From the NCBI GenBank assembly GCA_022567155.1, contig JADFHN010000016.1:1-58121 (forward strand): 58,121 bases of DNA, read 5' to 3'. A program made the position numbers and the translations under genes. The notes beneath the pieces are model-generated. The model worked only from the letters and a program-made list of their open reading frames with translations. It searched no databases and was not told where the DNA came from. Numbering within the stretch: position 1 is the stretch's first letter; every line of letters begins with the position of its first letter. Positions 18,777 to 28,699 of the stretch are shown one piece after another. The stretch is from Bacteroidota bacterium. GTDB lineage: Bacteria; Bacteroidota; Bacteroidia; Cytophagales; Cyclobacteriaceae.

Positions 18777-18855
18777 CGTTAATGTTATTCTAATGGATCC
18801 TGACCCAAAATCCGAAATGGATTCAAGTTAAGATCTACATCAATAATGCAGATCT
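18777..18855. other. Start of a 400-bp gene-free gap
   Basis: No gene in 18777-19180. The gap holds the 52-bp repeat and a REP-like hairpin annotated separately; the remainder up to the M3 peptidase is AT-rich leader. Confidence 0.4.
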
Positions 18856-18907
18856 GAAATTAAAAATCCCCGTCCGAACGGATGTTCATCAGGGCGGAGG
18901 TGTTCCC
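18856..18907 (+). repeat. 52-bp dispersed repeat, copy 1
   Basis: 47 of 52 bases match the reverse complement of 50025-50076 (core ATCCCCGTC, GGATGTTCATC and AGGTGTTCCC). In both copies it abuts a GC-rich CCTGCC-type hairpin on the same side, suggesting a composite element. Confidence 0.75.
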
Positions 18908-18924
18908 TGCCTGCGGCTGGCAGG
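18906..18924. repeat. REP-like hairpin
   Basis: CCTGCC (18906-18911) pairs with GGCAGG (18919-18924). It directly follows copy 1 of the 52-bp repeat. Confidence 0.5.
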
Positions 18925-19180
18925 CTTACACCCTCCGGACTTTCTTTAATTGCTCAAAGAACTTTAATATATTCACCATTCAAGGCACACACAATAGATC
19001 AAAATGAATGCGTGCAAGTGGCTATCTACTGAGTTTTGTGCAAAATATTTACCTTTAGTGCAGTCTGACATGTGAGCACGCACTCATTTTATCAAGATCG
19101 TTTATTAGCACACAACAAAAACGTATATTTCTGGTCTGCAGGTAGTAATATTGTATATAAATACACAAAATTGTTGAACG

Positions 19181-21307
19181 ATGATGAAAATATATACTTC
19201 TGCTTTTTTTGCCGCCGGGATGGCCTTCGCCGGTTGTCAGCCGCAAAGTGATACCATGCCAAGTAATGATAATCCGTTGCTGGCGGAATGGGATACACCA
19301 TTTGGCGTACCTCCCTTTGATCTTATTGGCGACGAAGATTATCTGCCTGCCTTTCGTACGGCAATAACTACACACAAATCTGAAATTGCAAATATTACCA
19401 ACGATGCATCATCACCGGCATTTGAAAATACCATCGAAGCGCTGGAAAGAAGCGGAAAAGATCTGAGCAGGGTTTCACGGGTATTTTTCGCCATCAACTC
19501 GGCGCACTCCAATGATTCAATAAGGGAAATAGCAAAGATCATGGCTCCTGAGTTATCGGCACACCGGGATGACATCAACCTTAATAAAGACCTTTTTGCC
19601 CGGGTAAAAGCCGTCTATGACCAGCGGGATGCGTTGGACCTGACCGACGAACAACTCCGGTTGCTGGAAGAAACACACAAAGGATTTGTGCGGGCAGGGG
19701 TGAATCTCGATGAAGATTCCCAGAAGCGGTTGCGTGAGATAAACAGCCGGTTGGCGGAACTGGCCCAGCAATTTAACCAGAACCTGCTGGCCGAAACCAA
19801 CGATTTCAAACTCGTTGTAACCAACCGTGAAGACCTGGGTAATCTGCCCGAAAGCCTGGTGGCAGCGGCTGCAAAGGCTGCAGAAAAGGAAGGTCACGCC
19901 GGTAGCTGGGTATTCACATTGGCACGCCCGAGTTTAAACCCATTTCTTCAGTATTCGCCAAACCGGGAATTCCGCAAACAGCTTTTCATGGGTTATGCCC
20001 TGCGGGGCGATAACAACAACGAAAACGATAACAATGCCATCCTCTCCGAAATGGCTATCCTGCGGGTGGAACGTGCGCAACTGATGGGGTATGAATCACA
20101 TGCCCATTACATCCTTTCAGACAACATGGCCGAAAATCCCGAACGGGTTTATGAATTACTCGACAAAATCTGGACTCCGGCCTTGCACGTTTCGAAATCA
20201 GAAAGGGATGCGCTTCAGCAAATGATGCATGATGAGGGGGTAGAAGGAGACCTGATGGGCTGGGACTGGCGGCATTACGTTGAAAAGGTCCGAAAAGCAC
20301 GTTACGACCTGGACGAAGATGCATTGCGGCCATACTTTGAATTCAGCGCCGTGCGTGAAGGCACCTTTATGCTTGCCGAAAAACTGTTTGGGCTGACATT
20401 TACAGAACTTACAGATATGCCTGTGTGGCATCCGGATCAGCAGGTTTTTGAAGTAAAAGAAGCAGATGGATCGCATCTTGGTGTTATTTACATGGACTTT
20501 TTTACGCGCGAAAGTAAACGGGGCGGTGCATGGATGAACTCCCTTCGCTCACAGTCGAAGCTCGATGGTGAAATTACGCCCATCGTAACCACTAACTTCA
20601 ATTTTCCGCCTCCCACAGATGACGCTCCTTCTTTGCTTTCCTTCACCGAGGCTCAAACGCTATTCCATGAATTTGGACATGCGTTGCATGGGTTGCTTTC
20701 AAACGTAATTTATGAGTCGCTTTCAGGTACCAGTGTGCCCCGCGATTTTGTTGAGTTTCCTTCGCAGGTGATGGAAAACTGGATGAGCGAACCGGAAGTG
20801 CTGAATTTGTATGCCAGACATTATAAAACCGGAGAAGTATTTCCGGAAGAAATGATCAGCAAACTCAAAGCAGCCGGCACCTTCAACCAGGGATTTGCTA
20901 CGGTAGAATACATGGCTGCGTCCTATCTGGATTTGGCCTGGCACACACGCACCGATACGACGCCACAGGATGCAACGGCTTTCGAAAATGAAGAAATGGA
21001 GCGCATCGGCCTGATCAATGAAATCATACCACGTTATCGCAGCACCTACTTCAACCATATATTTGGAGGAGATCCAAGCTATTCGGCCGGCTATTACAGC
21101 TACATGTGGTCGGAAGTGCTGGACGCAGACGCCTTTCAGGCGTTTAAGGAAACCAGCCTTTTCGACCAGGAAACTGCGCGTAAATACAGACATTTGCTGA
21201 GTCAGGGGGGATCCAAACCCGGAATGGAACTCTATGTGGAATTCCGGGGCCGGGAACCCGAAATTGAACCCCTGCTTGAAAGAAGAGGCTTGCTGAATGT
21301 GCAGTAA
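19181..21307 (+). CDS. M3-family metallopeptidase lipoprotein (peptidyl-dipeptidase Dcp-like)
   Basis: A 708-residue zinc peptidase. N-terminus is a lipoprotein signal with FAGC (C19). The catalytic HEFGH lies at 496-500, and the third ligand is expected about 26 residues on (E in the LSGTSVPRDFVEFPSQ region). Other family blocks: DNPLLAEWDTPFGVPPFD at the mature N-terminus and GGDPSYSAGYYSYMWSEV near the C-terminus. Dcp-type enzymes remove C-terminal dipeptides from short oligopeptides; here in the periplasm. Length is normal. Single gene with its own leader. Confidence 0.92.
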   Translation: MMKIYTSAFFAAGMAFAGCQPQSDTMPSNDNPLLAEWDTPFGVPPFDLIGDEDYLPAFRTAITTHKSEIANITNDASSPAFENTIEALERSGKDLSRVSRVFFAINSAHSNDSIREIAKIMAPELSAHRDDINLNKDLFARVKAVYDQRDALDLTDEQLRLLEETHKGFVRAGVNLDEDSQKRLREINSRLAELAQQFNQNLLAETNDFKLVVTNREDLGNLPESLVAAAAKAAEKEGHAGSWVFTLARPSLNPFLQYSPNREFRKQLFMGYALRGDNNNENDNNAILSEMAILRVERAQLMGYESHAHYILSDNMAENPERVYELLDKIWTPALHVSKSERDALQQMMHDEGVEGDLMGWDWRHYVEKVRKARYDLDEDALRPYFEFSAVREGTFMLAEKLFGLTFTELTDMPVWHPDQQVFEVKEADGSHLGVIYMDFFTRESKRGGAWMNSLRSQSKLDGEITPIVTTNFNFPPPTDDAPSLLSFTEAQTLFHEFGHALHGLLSNVIYESLSGTSVPRDFVEFPSQVMENWMSEPEVLNLYARHYKTGEVFPEEMISKLKAAGTFNQGFATVEYMAASYLDLAWHTRTDTTPQDATAFENEEMERIGLINEIIPRYRSTYFNHIFGGDPSYSAGYYSYMWSEVLDADAFQAFKETSLFDQETARKYRHLLSQGGSKPGMELYVEFRGREPEIEPLLERRGLLNVQ

Positions 21308-21506
21308 GAAAAAGTAGCTTCAGATTACGCGAACGTAACACACAATAGTATGATACGTGCACAGCTGTGGCACACACTGTGGGCCTCTGTGTAACAACTT
21401 AGCATATTAAAACAGACGGATGATAGAATATTGGTGCTCATTTATCGTCTTATACCTATAAGATAGAGGTTTAAATTGTTATACCGATATTTGAAGCGCA
21501 ATACAC

Positions 21507-21514
21507 TAAATTTG
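21507..21514 (+). promoter_or_regulatory. Possible Bacteroidota -7 element upstream of the ABC exporter
   Basis: TAAATTTG fits TAnnTTTG and lies 25 bp before the ATG at 21540. A properly spaced -33 TTG is not evident, so only moderately supported. Confidence 0.35.
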
Positions 21515-21539
21515 CCGGCTTACCAATTACCAACATTTC

Positions 21540-23294
21540 ATGGCAGACCAAAAAAAGAATCCTAAAAAACGAATCACCATGGCCAGGGTTTTTAAAACCA
21601 TAATCTGGCCACGAAGAAAACTGTTGCTTGTTGGATTGGGTCTAATAATTATTAACCGCCTTTCCGGTCTTGTGCTGCCGGGCGCCAGCAAGATCCTCAT
21701 CGACGATGTAATAGGCAACAAAGACATGGAAATGCTTAAACTATTGCTTATTGCCGTCTCGGTGGCGTTGGTCATTCAGTCCTCTACTTCTTATATTCTT
21801 ACCAAACTGCTTAGCGTTGAAGCACAGCATCTCATAGCCCGGTTAAGATCCAAGGTACAGCAACATATCATTCAGCTACCAATTAAATTTTTCGACAATT
21901 CCAAAAGCGGTGAACTGGTTTCGCGTATCATGACGGATGTAGAAGGCGTCCGCAATCTGGTTGGTACGGGACTTGTACAGTTGTTTGGGGGTGTACTCAC
22001 CTCAGTAGTGGCTTTTATGCTCCTCATCAGAATCAGTCCCCAGATGACATTGTACGTTATGGTTCCATTGATCGTTTTCGGCCTGATTTCACTGAAAGCA
22101 TTCTCCATCATCCGGCCCATTTTCAGGAAAAGAAGTGAGATCAATGCGGAGGTAACCGGCCGGCTTACCGAATCACTTAACGGTATTAGGGTGATAAAAG
22201 GATTTAATGCCGAAGACCAGGAAATAAAAACGTTTGAAAAAGGTGTTGAACGCTTATTTGAAAATGTAAAAAAATCATTGACTACCACAAGTCTTGTTAC
22301 AAGCGCAGCCACACTTTTACTGGGTCTTGCCAGTGTAGGCATTATGGGTATCGGAGGGTATTTGATCATGCTTGGAGAACTTACTTTTGGAGATTTCTTT
22401 GCATTCACACTGTATCTGGGTTTTCTGATAGCACCTATAGTGCAAATGAGCAACATCGGCAGCCAGATCACCGAAGCCTTTGCCGGCCTGGATCGTACCG
22501 AGGAGATTATGAACATACCCGCAGAAAGTCAAAGTGTCGAACGAACGATCGTTATGGATAATATAAAAGGTGATCTTTCTTTTGCTAATGTGTCCTTTGG
22601 GTACAATAGCGGCAAGGGTGTGTTGCATGATGTAAGTTTTCACGCACCACCGGGGTCAGTTACCGCACTGGTTGGTAGCTCAGGATCCGGAAAATCCACC
22701 ATCGCCGGGTTAACAGCTTCGTTTCAGATTCCCGACTCCGGATCCATTACTATAGATGGGATGGATTTGTCAAAAGTGACGCTAGATAGCTACCGCAGTA
22801 AATTGGGAGTAGTATTGCAGGACGATTTTCTTTTCGAAGGTACCATCCGGGAAAACATTCTGTTTCCCAGGCCTGCTGCAACGGAAGAACAGTTGCTGCA
22901 CGCCGTGGCAGCCGCACATGTAAAAGAATTTACCGACAGATTTGAAGACGGGCTGGATACTCTGATTGGTGAACGTGGCGTCAAGCTTTCCGGCGGGCAG
23001 CGCCAGCGTGTGACCATTGCACGCGCCATTCTGTCCGATCCGGTAATCCTGCTGCTCGACGAGGCCACTTCAAACCTGGATACCGAAAGCGAGGCCTTCA
23101 TCCAGGAGAGCCTAAGCCACCTTATGAAAGGCCGCACTACACTGGTGATCGCACACAGGTTGAGTACCATTCGTCAGGCAGATCAGATACTGGTGATAGA
23201 AAACGGCCGGATCGTGGAAAGAGGCACACATGATGACTTGATAAATAGAAAAGGCCGCTATTATGACCTTTACACCTTCCAGGCAAGAATTTGA
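21540..23294 (+). CDS. ABC exporter, fused permease-ATPase (MsbA-like)
   Basis: A 584-residue half-transporter: six-helix transmembrane domain over residues ~20-320, then an ATPase domain with Walker A GSSGSGKST (379-387), Q-loop VLQDDFLFEG, signature LSGGQRQR, Walker B ILLLDEATSNLD and the switch histidine in VIAHRLST. Acts as a homodimer in the inner membrane; MsbA relatives flip lipid A-core or other lipids and drugs. No partner gene adjoins it, consistent with a homodimer. The true substrate cannot be deduced. Confidence 0.93.
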   Translation: MADQKKNPKKRITMARVFKTIIWPRRKLLLVGLGLIIINRLSGLVLPGASKILIDDVIGNKDMEMLKLLLIAVSVALVIQSSTSYILTKLLSVEAQHLIARLRSKVQQHIIQLPIKFFDNSKSGELVSRIMTDVEGVRNLVGTGLVQLFGGVLTSVVAFMLLIRISPQMTLYVMVPLIVFGLISLKAFSIIRPIFRKRSEINAEVTGRLTESLNGIRVIKGFNAEDQEIKTFEKGVERLFENVKKSLTTTSLVTSAATLLLGLASVGIMGIGGYLIMLGELTFGDFFAFTLYLGFLIAPIVQMSNIGSQITEAFAGLDRTEEIMNIPAESQSVERTIVMDNIKGDLSFANVSFGYNSGKGVLHDVSFHAPPGSVTALVGSSGSGKSTIAGLTASFQIPDSGSITIDGMDLSKVTLDSYRSKLGVVLQDDFLFEGTIRENILFPRPAATEEQLLHAVAAAHVKEFTDRFEDGLDTLIGERGVKLSGGQRQRVTIARAILSDPVILLLDEATSNLDTESEAFIQESLSHLMKGRTTLVIAHRLSTIRQADQILVIENGRIVERGTHDDLINRKGRYYDLYTFQARI

Positions 23295-23589
23295 TTTAGG
23301 ATTACCTAGAAAATTGTTTAAAAGCAAACCACATAATATTAACTGATGATGCTTATAAAATATGCGCGGTGGGTCGTCCACGGTCAGGGTGGACATATTG
23401 AGGGTTTGCGGGTAGGCTGGCCTTCAAAAATGTCGCTTCTTGTTGTACTTCCAATGTTTACTGAACTGTTAAGACATTTTTGCGCAGGATGGCTTGATTT
23501 AAAAAAACCGGTCAGGAATTATAATCAGGAGAACAGGAAATATTGTCTCTCTGATAACACGCTGAATACCCTCAGATCAGTGTGGTTAC

Positions 23590-23703
23590 CTATACATCCC
23601 AGTCTTTTTCGTGCTTACTGGTTTTTGTGTTAGGAAAAATGATGGGCGAAATGATGGCCAGTACGAAAAGAACAAGTACCAATATGAGTACTAAAAATCC
23701 CAT
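23590..23703 (-). CDS. Possible 37-residue single-span membrane peptide
   Basis: A short frame from ATG 23703 encodes a strongly hydrophobic helix (residues ~2-26, beginning MGFLVLILVLVLFVLAII) followed by a polar tail ending KHEKDWDV. The leader is A/T-rich with no Shine-Dalgarno, as is usual in this phylum. It faces away from the DinB gene, so the two could share a divergent promoter. The clean helix-plus-charged-tail layout is like known small membrane proteins, but there is no family match. Confidence 0.4.
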   Translation of the reverse strand: MGFLVLILVLVLFVLAIISPIIFPNTKTSKHEKDWDV

Positions 23704-23799
23704 TTTAATTTATTTACATGTTAATGTGAACTGCTAATTTCCCTAATGTCGGCAAGAAATGAAATAAAATCCTGTAATTTTCATTGCAAATTAAACCTA

Positions 23800-24342
23800 A
23801 TGCCTTTAAGAGTGAAAAAGTGGCCACGTATTATTCCGATAACCGGCATGTTCCTTATCATTACTACCCATTTAACAGCACAAAACACAATGTTCAGAGA
23901 GGAGTTTACCCCCATGTGGAATCGCGTGCGGGCATACACTCTTGAAGTGGCCCGGGCCATGCCTGAAAAAAAATACGATTACAGGCCTGCACCTGATGCA
24001 ATGTCCTTCGGAGAACAAATGCAGCACATTGCCGGCAACCTCTACTCCCTCAATTCCCGATTTGTGAAGGTGACCGCCAATCCATTTAAACCCACTTCGG
24101 ATACGATGGATAAAAAAGCCATTATTGAAACACTAATTACGGCTTTTGATTATGTAAAGGTAACACTGGATACGGTCACAGATAAACAGGTGAAAGAAAC
24201 CGTGACGCTCTTTACAGGCGATGTATTTAAAAAAGAGCGTATTTTCTACCTGATGAAAGATCATACCACGCATCACCGGGCACAATGTATTGTGTATCTG
24301 AGGTTAAATGGAATTACACCTCCGAAATTCAGGGGATGGTAA
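23800..24342 (+). CDS. Exported DinB-superfamily protein
   Basis: About 180 residues from ATG 23800, chosen because it places a good signal peptide (IIPITGMFLIITTHLTAQ) at the N-terminus; the open frame extends 54 bases upstream to a weaker ATG. The DinB four-helix bundle is indicated by FREEFTPMWNRVRAYTLEVARAMPEKKYDYRP, MSFGEQMQHIAGN and the metal-site helix DHTTHHRAQCIVYLRLNGITPP, with histidines spaced for a divalent metal. DinB-like proteins include thiol-dependent transferases and hydrolases; role here is unknown. Convergent with the small redox gene. Confidence 0.82.
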   Translation: MPLRVKKWPRIIPITGMFLIITTHLTAQNTMFREEFTPMWNRVRAYTLEVARAMPEKKYDYRPAPDAMSFGEQMQHIAGNLYSLNSRFVKVTANPFKPTSDTMDKKAIIETLITAFDYVKVTLDTVTDKQVKETVTLFTGDVFKKERIFYLMKDHTTHHRAQCIVYLRLNGITPPKFRGW

Positions 24343-24394
24343 ATTTGTTCAGGAACACAACTATTTCAGGCGATACGTAAGTCGATCGAGAACC

Positions 24395-24718
24395 TTACTG
24401 CAAAAGGGCAAGCACTTTATTGAGCGGCGGGTCAATAAAAATGTTGTCGCCAACAACTACCACCGGGAACTGGATATAATCATAATAGTTAACCGAATGT
24501 GCTTTCGCCAGCATTTCATTTGCATAGTTTTCATTTTGCTCCACATCATAAAACGCATACGTTATGCCTGCCGAATCAAGTCCGGCTCTGAATACCGCAC
24601 AATTATCGCACGAATTGCTCCAGTAAAGGATAATTTCGTGTTGGATCAGCTCGATGCTTTCGGATGCTTCCCTGGTCTGTTCGTCCGTTTTGGTGGAGCA
24701 GTATGGAAGCACCACCAC
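24395..24718 (-). CDS. Thioredoxin/glutaredoxin-like redox protein; probable lipoprotein with odd start
   Basis: 107 residues from a GTG at 24718. A glutaredoxin-like fold is suggested by HEIILYWSNSCDNCAVFRAGL (CxxC is CDNC), FYDVEQN and the cis-proline segment YIQFPVVVVGDN. The frame stays open upstream as IRIIKTAILAAIDVVVLPYC, which reads as a lipoprotein signal with lipobox LPYC, but no ATG/GTG/TTG lies ahead of it, only ATT/ATA codons. So either the start is unusual, a mutation has removed it, or translation really begins at GTG and the protein is cytoplasmic. Convergent with the DinB gene (52 bp apart). Confidence 0.65.
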   Translation of the reverse strand: MVVLPYCSTKTDEQTREASESIELIQHEIILYWSNSCDNCAVFRAGLDSAGITYAFYDVEQNENYANEMLAKAHSVNYYDYIQFPVVVVGDNIFIDPPLNKVLALLQ

Positions 24719-24953
24719 ATCGATCGCTGCCAGTATTGCTGTTTTAATAATTCTTATAACTCAATATTATTGCTTTTTCCGGATCGATAAATTTATCCGT
24801 TATAACAATTTTCAATACGAATTGAAAAATTCTCTCCGGTCTTCTCATTAAAAGGGCCGTATAAATTACGCTGAACAATCAAAAAAACGATACTGTTGAG
24901 ATTTAAATATTAACATAGCTACCCCAACCCGTAACTATAAATCCCCTATTCCT

Positions 24954-24961
24954 TATTTTTG
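24954..24961 (+). promoter_or_regulatory. Possible -7 element upstream of mfd
   Basis: TATTTTTG matches TAnnTTTG, 29 bp before the mfd GTG. No clear -33 TTG at the expected distance. Confidence 0.3.
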
Positions 24962-24990
24962 CAACCTGCTTTTTTCGGCAACAGGTAAAC

Positions 24991-27900
24991 GTGAAAATCA
25001 AGGACTTTCTACAAATCTACCAAAAAAGCGGTTTTGTGCAGACGCTTGCAGCATGTATAAAACCGAATGAAAACCTCTGCGTAGCATTCAGGGGGCTTTC
25101 CGGCAGCCTCGATGCGGTAATTGCCGCTGCTTTATACCAGTTAAATCACCAGCCTTTTCTTTTCATTATGTATGATAAAGAAGAGGCTGCATATTTTCAA
25201 AACGACCTTCAAAACCTGCTCCCTGATAAGAAAGTTCTTTTTTTCCCATCCTCCTACAAGAAGCCTTACACTTTCGAAGAAACTGATAATGCGAATATCC
25301 TGATGCGAGCCGAGATTCTCAACCGCATAAACAATAAATTATCGAATGGAGAACTGATTGTAACCTACCCCGAAGCCCTCACCGAAAAGGTGATCAATAA
25401 AAGAAGTTTGCGCGAAAACACGTTCACAGCAAGAACCGGGGAAAAAGTGGATATCGCCTTTCTGATCGAAATACTGGTTTCATACGGCTTTGAGCAAACA
25501 GACTTCGTCTATGAAGCCGGTCAGTTTGCCGTCAGGGGGGGTATTATCGATGTGTTTTCGTTTGCCAATGAGTTGCCTTACCGGCTTGAACTCTTCGGCG
25601 ATGAAATCGAGCGCATCCGTACTTTCGATCCGGCTTCACAACTGTCCGTCGAAAATCTTCGTCAGATTAACATCATTCCTAACGTACAGACACGTCTTAT
25701 CGAAGAATCGCGACAATCTTTTATTGATTTTCTTCCAAACAACACTAAAATTTGGTTCAGGGATTACCGGCATCTTCTTGATTACCTGGATTTACATTTT
25801 GAAAAAGCTACAGAACAATTTGATTTGATCCTCGAAAAAAGCGGCGGCACCCGGGTGATCTTAAAACCGGAAATGCTTTTTGAAAATGGAACATCATTTT
25901 CTGCTAAACTTAACAACCTCGTACGTATTGAATTCGGCAACCGTTTTTATCTCAAAGCAGATAAATCCTTTACATTTAATTCTTCTCCCCAGCCGGCCTT
26001 CAACAAGAATTTTGAGTTGCTTACGCAAGACCTTGACGAAAAGCAGACTGCGGGTATTTCGCTTTTTCTTGTAGCCGAACAAAACCGGCAGTTAACGCGT
26101 TTTCGTGAGATATTCGACGAAATAGACCCGCTTGTTAAATACCATGGACTTAATATCGGCTTAAGGAAAGGGTTTATCGACCAAAACGAAAAGATCGCCT
26201 GTTATACCGATCATGAGATTTTTGAGCGGTTTCATCGTTACAAGCTCCGGGAAAAATACACCAAATCAAAAGCCCTCACGCTTAAAGAGCTCCAGACGCT
26301 TCACCCCGGCGATTACGTCACGCACATCGATCATGGTATTGGCCGGTTTGCAGGTTTGGAAAAAGTGGATGTGGGAGGTAAAAAACAGGAAGCCATACGT
26401 CTGATTTACCGTGATGATGACCTGCTGTATGTAAGCATCCATTCGCTTCATAAAATTTCCAAATATTCGGGCAAGGAAGGCGTACCCCCTGCTATTAATA
26501 AGTTGGGATCACAGGAATGGGAAAACAAAAAAAAGCGTGTGAAAAGAAAAGTCCTCGACATTGCCTCCGACCTGATCCGGTTATATGCAAAACGTAAAAG
26601 CACACCGGGTTACGCATATTCGCCCGATAGTTTTCTACAGGTCGAGCTTGAAGCCTCATTTATTTATGAAGACACATTTGACCAGGCCAAAGCCACAGAG
26701 GATGTGAAGGCCGATATGGAACAACCCCACCCGATGGACCGCCTTGTATGCGGTGATGTTGGTTTTGGAAAAACAGAGGTTGCCATTCGTGCGGCATTTA
26801 AAGCGGTAGCCGAAGGTAAACAAGTGGCGGTACTTGTACCAACCACAATTCTGGCCATGCAGCACTACCGCACTTTCAGTGAAAGACTTGCGGAGTTTCC
26901 GGTTAAAGTCGAGTACATAAACCGTTTCAAAACTGCAAAAGAAATCAAAGAAATACTGAAAGAGGTCGAAAACCGGACCGTGGATATCCTGATAGGCACA
27001 CACCGGATCGTCAACAAGGACGTGAAATTTAAAGACCTCGGGCTGCTGGTAATAGACGAAGAACAAAAATTCGGTGTGAAGGTGAAGGAACGACTCAAGG
27101 AAATGAAAGTGAATGTTGATGTGCTGACTCTGACCGCTACACCCATTCCACGGACCCTTCATTTTTCGCTAATGGGAGCCCGGGACCTGAGCACGATCTT
27201 CACAGCTCCACCAAACCGGCAGCCGGTAACCACTGAAATACATACTTTCAACCAGGTTCTGATTCGTGATGCGATAAGCTTCGAGCTGAAGAGAGGCGGA
27301 CAAGTGTTTTTTGTACACAACCATATTCGCGATATAGAAGAAGTTGCCAATATAGTACTTAAACTTGTACCCGATGCCCGCATTGCCGTGGCCCATGGCC
27401 AGATGGCAGGCAACAGACTCGAAAAAACCATGATCCGGTTTATCGAAGGCGAAATTGATATTCTTATATCTACCAACATTATAGAATCCGGACTTGACAT
27501 TCCCAACGCAAACACCATTATAATAAACCATGCCCATAAGTTCGGGCTTTCCGACCTGCACCAGATGAGAGGCAGGGTGGGCCGGTCGAACCGTAAAGCT
27601 TTTTGCTATCTGCTCACCCCTTCGCTCATATATGTTTCCGCCGATTCACGAATGCGGCTACAGGCTCTGGAAGAATTTTCTGAACTTGGTGATGGATTTA
27701 AAGTGGCTATGCGCGACCTTGATATCAGGGGAGCCGGTAATCTGCTCGGTTCGGAGCAAAGTGGTTTTATCAACGACCTGGGTTTTGATATGTACCACAA
27801 AATTCTGGACGAAGCTGTGCAAGAACTGAAAGAAACGGAGTTTAGAGACTTATTTGCCGCTGATCTGACCAATACTGTGAAGCATCTTTCTCGTGACTGT

Positions 27901-28350
27901 ACCATCGAAACAGACCTTGAAATTCTCATCCCCGAAGATTATATCAGCAATATTTCAGAGAGACTGCATCTTTATAACGAACTTGATAATATTGAAAATG
28001 AAGCATCGTTGACCACTTTCCGAAACAATATCACCGACCGTTTCGGGCCTGTACCTGATACGGTCGAAGCATTGATTGAAACGACACGGCTGAGATGGAA
28101 AGCGCAGTTACTTGGTTATGAAAAAGTTGTCTTGAAAAATGAAACCATGAAATGTTATTTTGTTTCACCAGGCGATGAAGCCTATTTCAATTCAGAAGTT
28201 TTTGGAGGCATTTTAAAGTTCATTCAGCAAAATCCCCGCTGCTGCAGAATGAAGGAAGCAAAAAACAAGCTCATCCTCACGATTGATGAGGTTGTAAGTA
28301 TTGAAGAGGCACACGAGGTCATGACTGCCATGGATATCACATCAGCATGA
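24991..28350 (+). CDS. mfd: Transcription-repair coupling factor Mfd
   Basis: 1119 residues, GTG start at 24991. Domain order is canonical: UvrB-like N-terminal module (~1-330), RNA polymerase-interacting CarD/RID-like domain (LHPGDYVTHIDHGIGRFAG, ~435-520), RecG-like translocase with Walker A GDVGFGKTE (588-596), DEEQ box (689-692), LTATPIPRTL and HQMRGRVGRSNRKAF, then the TRCF C-terminal domain. It removes RNA polymerase stalled at lesions and recruits UvrA to start nucleotide-excision repair; cytoplasmic. Length is normal. Stands alone. Confidence 0.97.
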   Translation: MKIKDFLQIYQKSGFVQTLAACIKPNENLCVAFRGLSGSLDAVIAAALYQLNHQPFLFIMYDKEEAAYFQNDLQNLLPDKKVLFFPSSYKKPYTFEETDNANILMRAEILNRINNKLSNGELIVTYPEALTEKVINKRSLRENTFTARTGEKVDIAFLIEILVSYGFEQTDFVYEAGQFAVRGGIIDVFSFANELPYRLELFGDEIERIRTFDPASQLSVENLRQINIIPNVQTRLIEESRQSFIDFLPNNTKIWFRDYRHLLDYLDLHFEKATEQFDLILEKSGGTRVILKPEMLFENGTSFSAKLNNLVRIEFGNRFYLKADKSFTFNSSPQPAFNKNFELLTQDLDEKQTAGISLFLVAEQNRQLTRFREIFDEIDPLVKYHGLNIGLRKGFIDQNEKIACYTDHEIFERFHRYKLREKYTKSKALTLKELQTLHPGDYVTHIDHGIGRFAGLEKVDVGGKKQEAIRLIYRDDDLLYVSIHSLHKISKYSGKEGVPPAINKLGSQEWENKKKRVKRKVLDIASDLIRLYAKRKSTPGYAYSPDSFLQVELEASFIYEDTFDQAKATEDVKADMEQPHPMDRLVCGDVGFGKTEVAIRAAFKAVAEGKQVAVLVPTTILAMQHYRTFSERLAEFPVKVEYINRFKTAKEIKEILKEVENRTVDILIGTHRIVNKDVKFKDLGLLVIDEEQKFGVKVKERLKEMKVNVDVLTLTATPIPRTLHFSLMGARDLSTIFTAPPNRQPVTTEIHTFNQVLIRDAISFELKRGGQVFFVHNHIRDIEEVANIVLKLVPDARIAVAHGQMAGNRLEKTMIRFIEGEIDILISTNIIESGLDIPNANTIIINHAHKFGLSDLHQMRGRVGRSNRKAFCYLLTPSLIYVSADSRMRLQALEEFSELGDGFKVAMRDLDIRGAGNLLGSEQSGFINDLGFDMYHKILDEAVQELKETEFRDLFAADLTNTVKHLSRDCTIETDLEILIPEDYISNISERLHLYNELDNIENEASLTTFRNNITDRFGPVPDTVEALIETTRLRWKAQLLGYEKVVLKNETMKCYFVSPGDEAYFNSEVFGGILKFIQQNPRCCRMKEAKNKLILTIDEVVSIEEAHEVMTAMDITSA

Positions 28351-28699
28351 CCGGTTGTATTGTTCAGGACATGCAAGTCTCATTATTCCAAGCCCTTTCT
28401 CAGTGTCACGATATATATACATCAGGGTGAAGAATCTCATTATGAAGAGATTAACGTTAGTCAGGCAGGAAGAGTCTTAAAATAAAGAATGGAACTATTC
28501 GTGAGATCCTTCACTTCGTTACCAGAATGACGGTAACATTGATGAGATTCTTCGGTCGCTACGCTCCCTGTGAAAAAGGAAAATTTATGATTACAACAAA
28601 CGTTCGTTCGAGAATTTTAACTACACCCCACCTGATTACCCAAACCTATGATTAGTATCAAAACTATGGTTGTTTTTATGTGTCGAAAAAATGTCACCA
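28351..28699. other. Gene-free gap with REP-like inverted segments
   Basis: No gene. GAAGAATCTCAT (28429-28440) is the exact inverse of 28542-28553. Two related direct segments, GTGAGATCCTTCACTTCG (28501-28518) and ATGAGATTCTTCGGTCGC (28542-28559), belong to the widespread GAGAT-CTTC-type intergenic repeats. May end transcription of mfd and of the convergent methyltransferase gene. Confidence 0.5.

Noticed and set aside
20723-21193. Long reverse-strand frame inside the M3 peptidase gene (and similar shadows inside mfd, the ABC exporter and mnmG)
   Set aside because: Opposite-strand shadows of strongly conserved genes without family features.
23346-23633. 95-residue plus-strand frame after the ABC exporter
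   Set aside because: No recognisable domain, covers the better-supported reverse-strand peptide, and composition is non-coding.
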